A stretch of 64,000 nucleotides of DNA from Pseudoalteromonas sp. T1lg48 (GTDB taxonomy: Bacteria > Pseudomonadota > Gammaproteobacteria > Enterobacterales > Alteromonadaceae): the NCBI RefSeq assembly GCF_002964785.1, contig NZ_PQCC01000018.1, positions 248,001 to 312,000 of the forward strand, read 5' to 3'. Positions 54,830-64,000 of the stretch are shown piece by piece; position 1 is the first letter of the stretch, and every line of letters starts with the position of its first letter. The translations under genes were made by a program, and so were the position numbers. The notes under the pieces were generated by a model. The model did no database searches and was not told the DNA's origin. It saw nothing but the letters and a program-made list of their open reading frames with translations.

Positions 54830-56551
54830 ATGCCTACGCATTTAAACGAGCAATTAAACAACTTTCCCCTTGTTATTAGCACTTACAGTGGCAGTACTCA
54901 GCAAGCCCTCAGTGATTTGACTATTGGCAACTACCTACAGAGTATTGTCGACACCTACCCAGAAAACGAAGCCATTGTCATTCGTCACCAAAATATCCGC
55001 TGGAGCTATCGTCGCTACTTAGAAGAAATAGAACGGGTCGCCACCGGCCTGTTGGCATTAGGCGTTCAGCCCGGCGATCGTGTCGGCATCTGGTCACCGA
55101 ACAATATCGAGTGGTCGCTTATTCAAATGGCGACGGCGAAAATTGGCGCCATCATGGTGTGTTTAAACCCGGCCTACCGCCCCCATGAACTGGAGTTTGC
55201 CATTAATAACGTTGAGGTGAAGTTTCTGGTGATGGCCCAAGAATTTAAAGCCTCTAATTATGTAGAAATGCTTTATCAATTGGCACCGGAATTAACTGAC
55301 CCCAATCATCAAGGACCAATCGCCAAACTGCCATCACTGACTCGCGTGATCTGTATTGGTGAGCAGCAGCGCTGCGGCATGCTGCCTTTTGCTCAGCTTC
55401 AGGATTTGGGGCAACCACAGCATTATCAACATATGCGTGAATTGGCGAGTCAATTAGACGCAAACGATGCTATCAATATTCAGTTTACCTCCGGCACCAC
55501 GGGGAACCCCAAAGGAGCGACCCTGAGCCATAGAAATATACTCAACAACGCGTTGCTCGTTGCCCGCGCCATGCAATTTAGCGCAAACGACCGCCTTTGT
55601 ATCCCTGTGCCTCTGTATCACTGTTTTGGTATGGTGCTAGGTAACCTGGTATGTGTCGCCAGCGGCGCCTGTGCTATCTATCCCAGCCCTTCGTTTGAGC
55701 CCCTAACCACGCTGCAAACTGTAGAGCAGGAGCGATGCACCGCCTTACATGGTGTGCCCACCATGTTTATTGCCCAACTGGAATTGCCCGAGTTTTCCAA
55801 ATTTGACCTCAGTACCCTGCGCACCGGGGTGATGGCCGGTGCTACCTGCCCGCAAGAATTAATGCGCAAGGTACATAGCCAGTTTAATATGACACAAGTG
55901 CTGATTGGTTACGGACAAACCGAATGCAGCCCCATTAATCACATTACCGAGATAGACTCGCCCCTAGAGAAACAGGTTGAAACCGTAGGAAGGGCTATGG
56001 CACACACCGAGGTGAAAATAATTGATGAGCGCGGTGGCATTGCCGCAATTGGTACCGCCGGGGAAATATGCGCCCGGGGCTATTGCGTTATGCAGGGTTA
56101 CTGGGGCGATGAAGCAAAAACCAAGGCCACCATAGACGAGCAAGGCTGGCTGCACTCGGGCGATCTGGGTGTAATGGACGACCAAGGCTATGTCACCATA
56201 GTCGGCCGTATTAAGGATATGATCATCCGTGGCGGCGAGAATATTTACCCGCGCGAAATAGAAGAGCTGTTATATCTGCATGAGGCCATCAGCGACGCGG
56301 CGGTGTTTGGTATTCCCGACGATAAGTTCGGTGAGCAGGTATGCTTATGGCTTAAGCTCAAAGAGGGGCATGACCTCACTGAGCAACAAGTGCGTGATTA
56401 CCTGAAAGAACACCTGGCTTACTTTAAAATACCCAAATACATTGAAATCGTTGATGAATACCCAATGACGGTGACTGGTAAACTGCAAAAATTTAAAATG
56501 CGCGAGCAAATGATAGAAAAACTGCAAGCGCAACATGCGCAAGCCGTCTAA
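54830..56551 (+). CDS. AMP-dependent acyl-CoA synthetase/ligase
   Basis: 573 residues from the ATG at 54830, which has AAGGAGG upstream; the frame reaches 54767 without support. Adenylate-forming motif FTSGTTGNPKGATLSHRN, GYGQTECSPI, the hinge GRIKDMIIRGGENIYPREIEELL and C-terminal catalytic lysine in TGKLQKFKMRE. Activates a fatty or branched acid as acyl-CoA; the exact substrate is not determined. Might feed the branched-chain pathway, but no operator-like site is obvious. Confidence 0.9.
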   Translation: MPTHLNEQLNNFPLVISTYSGSTQQALSDLTIGNYLQSIVDTYPENEAIVIRHQNIRWSYRRYLEEIERVATGLLALGVQPGDRVGIWSPNNIEWSLIQMATAKIGAIMVCLNPAYRPHELEFAINNVEVKFLVMAQEFKASNYVEMLYQLAPELTDPNHQGPIAKLPSLTRVICIGEQQRCGMLPFAQLQDLGQPQHYQHMRELASQLDANDAINIQFTSGTTGNPKGATLSHRNILNNALLVARAMQFSANDRLCIPVPLYHCFGMVLGNLVCVASGACAIYPSPSFEPLTTLQTVEQERCTALHGVPTMFIAQLELPEFSKFDLSTLRTGVMAGATCPQELMRKVHSQFNMTQVLIGYGQTECSPINHITEIDSPLEKQVETVGRAMAHTEVKIIDERGGIAAIGTAGEICARGYCVMQGYWGDEAKTKATIDEQGWLHSGDLGVMDDQGYVTIVGRIKDMIIRGGENIYPREIEELLYLHEAISDAAVFGIPDDKFGEQVCLWLKLKEGHDLTEQQVRDYLKEHLAYFKIPKYIEIVDEYPMTVTGKLQKFKMREQMIEKLQAQHAQAV

Positions 56552-56557
56552 GGCAAA

Positions 56558-56577
56558 TGGCCCCAAAAGTGGGGCCA
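56558..56577. terminator. Hairpin after the acyl-CoA synthetase gene
   Basis: TGGCCCC (56558-56564) and GGGGCCA (56571-56577) around AAAAGT; the T-run is poor. Confidence 0.5.
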
Positions 56578-56711
56578 ATTCTCACTATTCAAATCTGACT
56601 GATTAAAAAACACGCTGCACATTGATGCCGAACTGCCACACACTTCGACTAGGCAGCCCTACTCAAACTCGCTACACTGCACCATTAATAGAATTAGTTG
56701 TTTACGGTCCT

Positions 56712-58556
56712 ATGTTTGCATTTTTTGAAAAGCTCACTCGCCCTTTTCCCGAGCGCGCAACCCAAGCCCCTCCCAAGGGACTCCTCGCATTTTGTCGCTA
56801 CTATACCCGAGGTATGGAATGGCCCTTGGCGGTGATGTCCATCAGTGCCGCGCTATTGGCGGTAATCGAAGTATCCTTGTTTAGCTTTATGGGTCAGCTG
56901 GTGGATTGGCTAAATCAAACAACGCCGCAAGAGCTGTTCGCACAAGACAGCGCGAAGTTATGGTTTATGGGCATACTGACACTCGTCGTCTTACCCATAC
57001 TCGTTTTCGTCCATTCAGCCGTGTTGCATCAAGCCCTGCTGGGTAACTATCCGATGTCGATTCGCTGGCTGGCACACCGCTACCTGCTGCGTCAAAGTAT
57101 GAGCTTTTATCAGGATGATTTTGCCGGGCGCATCGCCACTAAGGTAATGCAAACGTCCTTGGCGGTAAGGGAAACCGTGATCAAGCTTTTGGATGTGGCG
57201 GTTTATATTCTCGTTTATTTTTCCGCCATGTTGCTCTTTATTGGCCAGGCGGACTGGCGCCTTACCGCACCCATGCTGCTCTGGCTGGTCGGCTATGCCT
57301 GTATTCAGCGTTATTTTATTCCTCGTTTAAAGCGCGTGGCCGAGGAGCAAGCCGAGGCTCGCTCACAAATGACCGGGCGCATCGTCGACAGCTACACCAA
57401 TATTTCTACCATTAAGCTGTTCTCTCACTCGTCCACCGAGGAACGTTATGCCAAGGAATCCATGGAGCTATTCCTGGATCCCGTCTATCGGCAAATGCGT
57501 TTGGCTACCGGCTTGCAGGTAAGCGTACAGGTGTTGAACTACACGCTTGTGGGCATCACCGCAGCGTTGTCGATTTACCTCTGGTCGTTGAGTGCCATCA
57601 GCGTGGGAGCCATTGCCATTGCCGTGAGTTTGGCCCTGCGCCTAAACGGTATGGCTCAGTGGATCATGTGGGAAATCAGTGCCCTATTTGAAAATATTGG
57701 TACCGTTACCGATGGCATGAACACACTCACCAAACCCATCGCCATTGAAGACAAACGCGATGCCAAAGAGCTTGAGGTCAAATCCGGTGCCATTAGCTTC
57801 AACAATATCAGTTTTAACTATGGTAAAGCCCAGCATGATGAGCAGCATAGCGTATTAGCCGGATTAAACCTGGATATTCGTGCTGGTGAAAAGGTCGGCG
57901 TGGTTGGGCGCTCTGGCGCCGGCAAATCTACATTAGTAAACCTGTTACTGCGCTTTTATGACGTCGAGCAAGGCTCCATCAGTATCGACAATCAAGCGAT
58001 AGACAGTGTCACCCAGGAAAGCCTGCGCCAGCACATCGCCATGGTGTCACAAGACACCGCCCTGTTACATCGCAGCGTACGCGAAAATATCGGCTATGGC
58101 CTGGCCAATGCCAGCGACGAGCAGATCATCAATGCCGCTAAACAAGCTAAGGCCTGGGAATTTATTGGGGAACTTGAAGACAGCAAGGGCAATAAAGGTC
58201 TGGATGCCCAAGTCGGCGAGCGCGGTGTTAAACTCTCCGGTGGTCAGCGCCAGCGTATCGCCATTGCCCGCGTGCTGCTAAAAGACGCCCCTATTTTGGT
58301 GCTTGATGAGGCCACCTCGGCGCTCGACTCCGAGGTGGAAGCGGCTATCCAGGCGAGCCTAGACACCCTGATGCAAAACAAGACAGTGATAGCCATTGCC
58401 CACCGTTTGTCGACCATAGCGCAAATGGATCGCCTGGTGGTTATGGATAAAGGCCACATTGTTGAGCAAGGCACGCACCAAGAGCTTATTGCCGCCGGCG
58501 GTATATATGCGCAACTCTGGGCGCACCAAACCGGTGGTTTTATCGGCACAGAGTAG
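56712..58556 (+). CDS. ABC transporter, fused permease and ATPase
   Basis: 614 residues from the ATG at 56712; the frame reaches 56622, but that sequence is weakly conserved-looking. Six predicted helices (residues about 40-325) form the transmembrane domain, then an ATPase with Walker A GRSGAGKST, signature LSGGQRQRIAIARVL, Walker B ILVLDEATSAL and the H-loop AHRL. Export-type half-transporter acting as a homodimer. The substrate is unknown; lipid A or small-molecule export is possible. Confidence 0.92.
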   Translation: MFAFFEKLTRPFPERATQAPPKGLLAFCRYYTRGMEWPLAVMSISAALLAVIEVSLFSFMGQLVDWLNQTTPQELFAQDSAKLWFMGILTLVVLPILVFVHSAVLHQALLGNYPMSIRWLAHRYLLRQSMSFYQDDFAGRIATKVMQTSLAVRETVIKLLDVAVYILVYFSAMLLFIGQADWRLTAPMLLWLVGYACIQRYFIPRLKRVAEEQAEARSQMTGRIVDSYTNISTIKLFSHSSTEERYAKESMELFLDPVYRQMRLATGLQVSVQVLNYTLVGITAALSIYLWSLSAISVGAIAIAVSLALRLNGMAQWIMWEISALFENIGTVTDGMNTLTKPIAIEDKRDAKELEVKSGAISFNNISFNYGKAQHDEQHSVLAGLNLDIRAGEKVGVVGRSGAGKSTLVNLLLRFYDVEQGSISIDNQAIDSVTQESLRQHIAMVSQDTALLHRSVRENIGYGLANASDEQIINAAKQAKAWEFIGELEDSKGNKGLDAQVGERGVKLSGGQRQRIAIARVLLKDAPILVLDEATSALDSEVEAAIQASLDTLMQNKTVIAIAHRLSTIAQMDRLVVMDKGHIVEQGTHQELIAAGGIYAQLWAHQTGGFIGTE

Positions 58557-58671
58557 TAATGTAACCTCTATAGTAAGGCGATTTAAAGACCATAATTAGA
58601 CAGACCAAATAAACACGGCTAGCTTTATTAGCTCATGTTGCAATATCGCAACCTGTAACGAGGAACTTACT

Positions 58672-59124
58672 ATGTATAAGCACTTATTTATAGTAGCGTT
58701 GTTTTGTGTCTTTAGTTTGATGTCTATTCAAGTCGTACACGCAGATGATCATGAGCCACCCTTTATCGGGGGTAATTACTGGGAAGTTACAGGGATTAAA
58801 ATTGCCGATGGAGCGGGTTTAAAGTATGCGAAGTGGTTAGCGTCCGAATGGCGGAAAAACTCGGACTTCGCAGTGGAACAAGGTTGGATTATTAGCTATT
58901 CCATTATCAAAAATGTGCATGCCCGAGCGGACGAACCCGATCTCTATATCGTCCGGGTATTTGAAAATATGGCCACGGTCGCCGAAAATGAAAAGCGTCG
59001 AGAAGCCTACTTTGCCTGGGTTAAGAAAAGCATGGAAAAAATGCATGAAGAAAGTGGTAACCGTGCCGAGTATCGTACCATTATGAGCACAGTTTTACTC
59101 CAGGAAATGAAGTTTAGGGATTAG
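58672..59124 (+). CDS. Small exported protein of unknown function
   Basis: 150 residues. Signal peptide MYKHLFIVALFCVFSLMSIQVVHA, predicted cut before DDHEPP. The mature part is soluble and charged, about 125 residues, with an EKRREAYFAWVKKSMEKMHEESGN helical stretch. Its family is not recognised. GAGGAAC precedes the ATG. A strong hairpin (AGCAGAGCC 59134-59142 with GGCTCTGCT 59151-59159) follows. Confidence 0.72.
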   Translation: MYKHLFIVALFCVFSLMSIQVVHADDHEPPFIGGNYWEVTGIKIADGAGLKYAKWLASEWRKNSDFAVEQGWIISYSIIKNVHARADEPDLYIVRVFENMATVAENEKRREAYFAWVKKSMEKMHEESGNRAEYRTIMSTVLLQEMKFRD

Positions 59125-59133
59125 CCAAGAGCG

Positions 59134-59159
59134 AGCAGAGCCCATCCACTGGCTCTGCT
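59134..59159. terminator. Hairpin between convergent genes
   Basis: AGCAGAGCC (59134-59142) and GGCTCTGCT (59151-59159); it lies between the convergent ends of the exported-protein and peptidase genes, without a long T-run. Confidence 0.5.
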
Positions 59160-59175
59160 TGTTGCCTCGCCCCAA

Positions 59176-60264
59176 TTATTCCTTTGATAAGGCACAGAGC
59201 ATAGATAGAAAGGTTTCGACAGACTCTAACGATGCAGATTCCTGCATTGTGTGATAACCCGTGGTTGGCACCTGAATTGTCGTCCCATCAACCAAACCAT
59301 TCGATGCAGCGATAATACGACCCAGCTCCGTACTACCGATGGATGTTGGCTCCATTCCTTGACTTATTAAGTGTTTGTTATGCTCTTCAACGTATTTGTC
59401 TTTATACAAATAACTGATGTTTTCGTTCGCGCATATCTGCGCAACTCTTTGCGTCGCCTCGAGATTGAAAGTCGCGTTTGCATCCTTGTAACGCAACACC
59501 AGTTGCTGATTATTTGCGGCATTGGTATCTGGAAACGGACTGGTATCAACCACAAACAAGCGGTTTGTTGAACCACCAAAACGTCGAAACCATTCCAAGA
59601 GATAGCGCCAGCTTTTACCGGCTTCTTCCTGGGCCGTGAAAAATGCGGTGCCTTGGAAACCCATGCTAAATAAATGAACTAAGGCCGCGGCAGACAAGAC
59701 ATTGTCCAATTGTCCGTACAATCGGCCGCTCTCAATTTTTAACTTGTCTTTAAACGCCACAGGAGTGCCGGCGACCAGCCCCTCCAGCCCGTCGATTTCA
59801 AAAATCAGGTTGTTTCTAAATTCACAGATATAGGCTTTTTTGATTATGCCACTACCCCGATAGGCACCAGACCAGGGCTCGTAAGCGTAAACCGGTTCAC
59901 TTTGAAAGCGCTCGGTTATCTTGGTCATTAATTCTTCAGATACCGAGTTGTTTAACAAGTCCGTTCTATTAGCGGAAATAAAAGCCGCATATTGAAACTC
60001 GTTCGGGCCGGTGCACACTAAGCCATGCCTATCTATATGCGCCGAAAACATGGTGCTAAATGGCTTGCTGCCTTGGGCAACCAGTAATCCTTCATACCAG
60101 GTTACATGTGCCCCCCGCTCCTCTAATTCCCTTTGTAATACTCTAAAAAATGAATGCTCGGCTCCCACCACACTGGGTTGGCGGATAATGGTTTTTAGCA
60201 GATCAAAAAACTCATTGTTTAACATAGATGTCTGACTCTGTAAGCGCAATTTAAATGGGTCCAT
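59176..60264 (-). CDS. M42/M20-like metallopeptidase
   Basis: 362 residues from the ATG at 60264; an ATG at 60225 is also possible, and neither has a clear ribosome-binding sequence. It is an M28/M42-type di-zinc peptidase by pattern: MFSAHIDRHG (first metal His-x-Asp), LYGQLDNVLSAAAL (bridging Asp), FFTAQEEAGKSWR (general base Glu-Glu), VVDTSPFPD and a late STELGR ... TGYHTMQE (last His). Such enzymes release N-terminal residues. Substrate unknown; no cluster. Confidence 0.82.
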   Translation of the reverse strand: MDPFKLRLQSQTSMLNNEFFDLLKTIIRQPSVVGAEHSFFRVLQRELEERGAHVTWYEGLLVAQGSKPFSTMFSAHIDRHGLVCTGPNEFQYAAFISANRTDLLNNSVSEELMTKITERFQSEPVYAYEPWSGAYRGSGIIKKAYICEFRNNLIFEIDGLEGLVAGTPVAFKDKLKIESGRLYGQLDNVLSAAALVHLFSMGFQGTAFFTAQEEAGKSWRYLLEWFRRFGGSTNRLFVVDTSPFPDTNAANNQQLVLRYKDANATFNLEATQRVAQICANENISYLYKDKYVEEHNKHLISQGMEPTSIGSTELGRIIAASNGLVDGTTIQVPTTGYHTMQESASLESVETFLSMLCALSKE

Positions 60265-60344
60265 CCCCAACTAGCGAAGCTAAAACAGCTCTTGTTTAGA
60301 GTCAATCTATTTGATCTACCGGATGGTTAATTTGCGTTTGTGAA

Positions 60345-60707
60345 CTAGAAAGACGTGCAAAATGGCGGCGCGGTTGGCCTGTATGAAAAGGAGCTCACCT
60401 TGGTCTCAGCAAAACATTCTGAAAACCAGGTGTTCCCTCTATGCCAGGCGCCTATTACCCGCCCACTGGCGTCAACTTGAACCACAACCGTAAACTTGAA
60501 AGGGATAGAGGTGGTTTTGCGTAAACACCCTGGAAATGCCAAAGCGGCAAGCTGCCCCTGGGCATGGGTTAAACGCTCTCTTTATTTAGCCGACAACGCG
60601 CTCTCGATTTGCTCGGCGTGAGATTTTGCTTGCGCATAGCTTATCCGATTAACCTCTGCCGAAGCAGACACGGACAGAATTGCGAGAAGGTAATAGCTAT
60701 ATTTCAT
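60345..60707 (-). pseudogene. Small exported protein gene interrupted by an in-frame stop
   Basis: The ATG at 60707 has AAAGGA upstream and begins a signal peptide (MKYSYYLLAILSVSASAE). Forty-one codons later a TAA (60582-60584) stops the frame. The very same frame reopens at once and runs to 60345 with RERLTHAQGQLAAL, CLRKTTS, FTVVVQVDASGRVIGAW and SECFAET, which looks like conserved protein. A single substitution thus appears to cut a 119-residue exported protein. Function unknown. The first part could still make a short peptide. Confidence 0.6.
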
Positions 60708-60853
60708 GAGTGAGTCCTTTCTTTTGTAAGAGATTTACCTACAGTCCATTGCAGAGGTAGTTTAGACTATTACCGCATTGAGGGGAGTAAATATCCGCTG
60801 GCTAACACCAAAAAAACGGATATGCTAAGGAGTCAGCCACCGGCATGTAGTAT

Positions 60854-61066
60854 TTACACCGCGTGTTTAACACCCAGAAGTCGATTCAGTTTCTTTAACT
60901 GGTAGATAGCCATTGCGCCAATGGCAAGGCCTGCAACACCGATGGCAATCACCAGCATTCCTCGGCTGTCACCGGCGTCCGGGGTTGCTAATAAGGTAGC
61001 CAGGCCTGCAAATGACAGTAAGAATGTGCTTAAAATGACTAACAGCGTAGATGGGATAACTTTCAT
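60854..61066 (-). CDS. Small two-helix membrane protein, unknown function
   Basis: 70 residues. Helices about 5-28 and 38-56, separated by a short loop with ATPDAGDSRG, and a basic tail (QLKKLNRLLGVKHAV). AAGGA lies upstream of the ATG. It is not recognised as a named family. It lies alone between serS and the broken exported-protein gene. Confidence 0.68.
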   Translation of the reverse strand: MKVIPSTLLVILSTFLLSFAGLATLLATPDAGDSRGMLVIAIGVAGLAIGAMAIYQLKKLNRLLGVKHAV

Positions 61067-61265
61067 AAAAATTCCTTGTTTATCGTTTTATATTTTTTAG
61101 TGAATATAGTAGCAAGGGGTTAGCTTTACCCTACTAACTGCTGTCCCTACTCGTTCACTGCAAATATTGATAACAGATAGTTACAATTTATGCAAGTTTT
61201 AGCCCTGTGCTCTCTGTCCATAATTACCCACCCGCATATTCTTATAATGAATTATGGGCAAAAAA

Positions 61266-61287
61266 ATGGCCGCTGATGAGCGGCCAT
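61266..61287 (-). terminator. Terminator of serS
   Basis: ATGGCCGCT (61266-61274) and AGCGGCCAT (61279-61287) around GATG; a T-run follows on the minus strand. Confidence 0.82.
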
Positions 61288-61307
61288 TTCAATTTATAGT
61301 TCAATGC

Positions 61308-62981
<1,674 letters not shown>

Positions 62982-62995
<14 letters not shown>

Positions 62996-64000
62996 AGCGT
63001 TTACGCTCGCTTTGTTGGTCGCGTTCCTTTAGGTATTGCAGTTTATCCCCAATGCGTTTTTCCAGGCCCCTATCGCTTGGATGATAGTACTGGGTTGATG
63101 CTATCTCGGGGGGGAAGAAATTTTCGCCGGCTGCATAGGCGCCGGGTTCATCGTGGGCATAACGGTAATCGGCTCCAAATCCCTGCTCTTTCATCAGCGC
63201 CGTCGGTGCATTGCGCAAATGTAACGGCACATCAAGATCGGCGGTGGCCATGGCATGACGTTTTGCCTCATTAAAGGCGCAATAAACGGCGTTGCTTTTT
63301 GGTGCGCTGGCAAGATAAATGGTGGCTTGGGCGATGGCCCTTTCACCTTCGCTCGGGCCTACGCGGTGATAAATATCCCACGCGTTTAAAGCCACATCCA
63401 TGGCTTTAGGGTCCGCGGTACCTATATCCTCGGTGGCTATCGCCAATAAACGCCGCGCCACATAAAGGGGGTCACCACCGGCGGTAATAATACGGCAATA
63501 CCAGTAGAGGGCGCCATCCGGGCTTGAGCCCCGCACTGACTTGTGGAAAGCGGAAATTAAATCGTAATAATGGTCGCCGCCCTTGCCATAACGTGCCACC
63601 ATTTGCGGTGCGACCTGTTGCATTACCTGCGGATCGATCACCACGCCCTTACCCGCAACTGTCTCCTGAGCGCTGATGGCATAGGTAGCGGCCAGCTCAA
63701 GCAAATTCAGTACGCTGCGCGCATCCCCTCCGGCTCCCTGGCATAGCTGCTCCAGGCTGTCTTCGGCTACGCTGACCTTGGCATTTTTAAGCTCGCTATC
63801 CTGCGTCAGTGCCTGGTGCACAACAGCTTTGAGTTCATCGAGGCTGAGCTTTTTCAAGGTGTATACGCGCGCCCGGGAGAGCACCGCATTATTCAAGGCG
63901 AAGGAGGGGTTTTCGGTAGTGGCGCCGATAAAGATAAAGGTGCCATTTTCCACATAAGGTAACAGGGCGTCTTGCTGTGATTTATTAAAGCGATGCACTT
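62982..64000 (-). CDS. rarA: Replication-associated recombination protein RarA (MgsA), 5' partial
   Basis: The last 339 residues; the start and the Walker A lie beyond the window. It has the AAA+ sensor 1 region [27 protein letters not shown], sensor 2 around [14 protein letters not shown], and the C-terminal tetramerisation domain with [21 protein letters not shown]. Acts at stalled replication forks. Upstream of crcB and serS as in many gammaproteobacteria. Confidence 0.95.

Overview
The window is chromosomal DNA from a gammaproteobacterium, most likely a marine Alteromonadales relative (Shewanella / Pseudoalteromonas / Idiomarina type). The evidence is the rarA-crcB-serS and thrS-infC-rpmI-rplT blocks, FabA with a FabR-type operator, a MerR-family LiuR controlling a leucine-degradation operon, DUF3010 and YjdM proteins, and a chromosomal integron. 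Genus cannot be fixed from sequence reading alone.

Region by region. 1-1946: the end of a membrane-anchored class C beta-lactamase-like protein, then yjdM. 2135-8020: a chromosomal integron. It has a complete intI read leftward from a sigma70-type promoter overlapped by a perfect LexA box, an attI junction near 3426, and seven complete cassettes with attC sites of about 100 bp. A last gene lacks a recognisable attC. Cassette limits are confirmed internally: the first ten bases of each of cassettes 1-6 are the exact reverse complement of the 5' end of that cassette's own attC, and cassette 7 matches over nine. Six of the eight cassette genes encode small proteins with two to four predicted membrane helices. 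The other two look like DUF3885 and DUF4241 proteins.

8198-10984: a two-domain M16 lipoprotein peptidase. 11233-27349: a divergent branched-chain amino-acid catabolic locus. Leftward: liuR-A-B-C-D-E plus a two-subunit 3-oxoacid CoA-transferase (leucine to acetoacetate and acetyl-CoA). Rightward: thiolase, mmsA, acyl-CoA dehydrogenase, enoyl-CoA hydratase, 3-hydroxyisobutyryl-CoA hydrolase, mmsB and an SDR (valine and isoleucine routes). LiuR-like sites lie in the shared control region. 27413-34732: an unknown exported protein, a eukaryotic-like Ser/Thr kinase, rmf, fabA, a tandem QueD-like protein, an M23 peptidase and an acyl-CoA thioesterase.

34949-40486: a leftward operon of a CheY-like receiver, MoxR ATPase, DUF58 protein, TgpA-like transglutaminase and a Na+/H+ antiporter. 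40870-49866: transporters, SIMPL, SulP, Lrp/AsnC, an MBL-fold hydrolase, an M14 peptidase and an SDR. 49924-53242: the translation block rplT-rpmI-infC-thrS, with infC starting at AUU. 53493-64000: DUF3010, MntP, an acyl-CoA ligase, an ABC exporter, a small exported protein, an M42-like peptidase, a broken small exported-protein gene, serS, crcB and the end of rarA.

Three otherwise well-conserved genes (liuD, sulP and the YcbL-like hydrolase) each carry a one-base frameshift. Either these are real lesions or, since all are single indels, the assembly has small errors. The most unusual content is the integron and its unexplained cassette genes.
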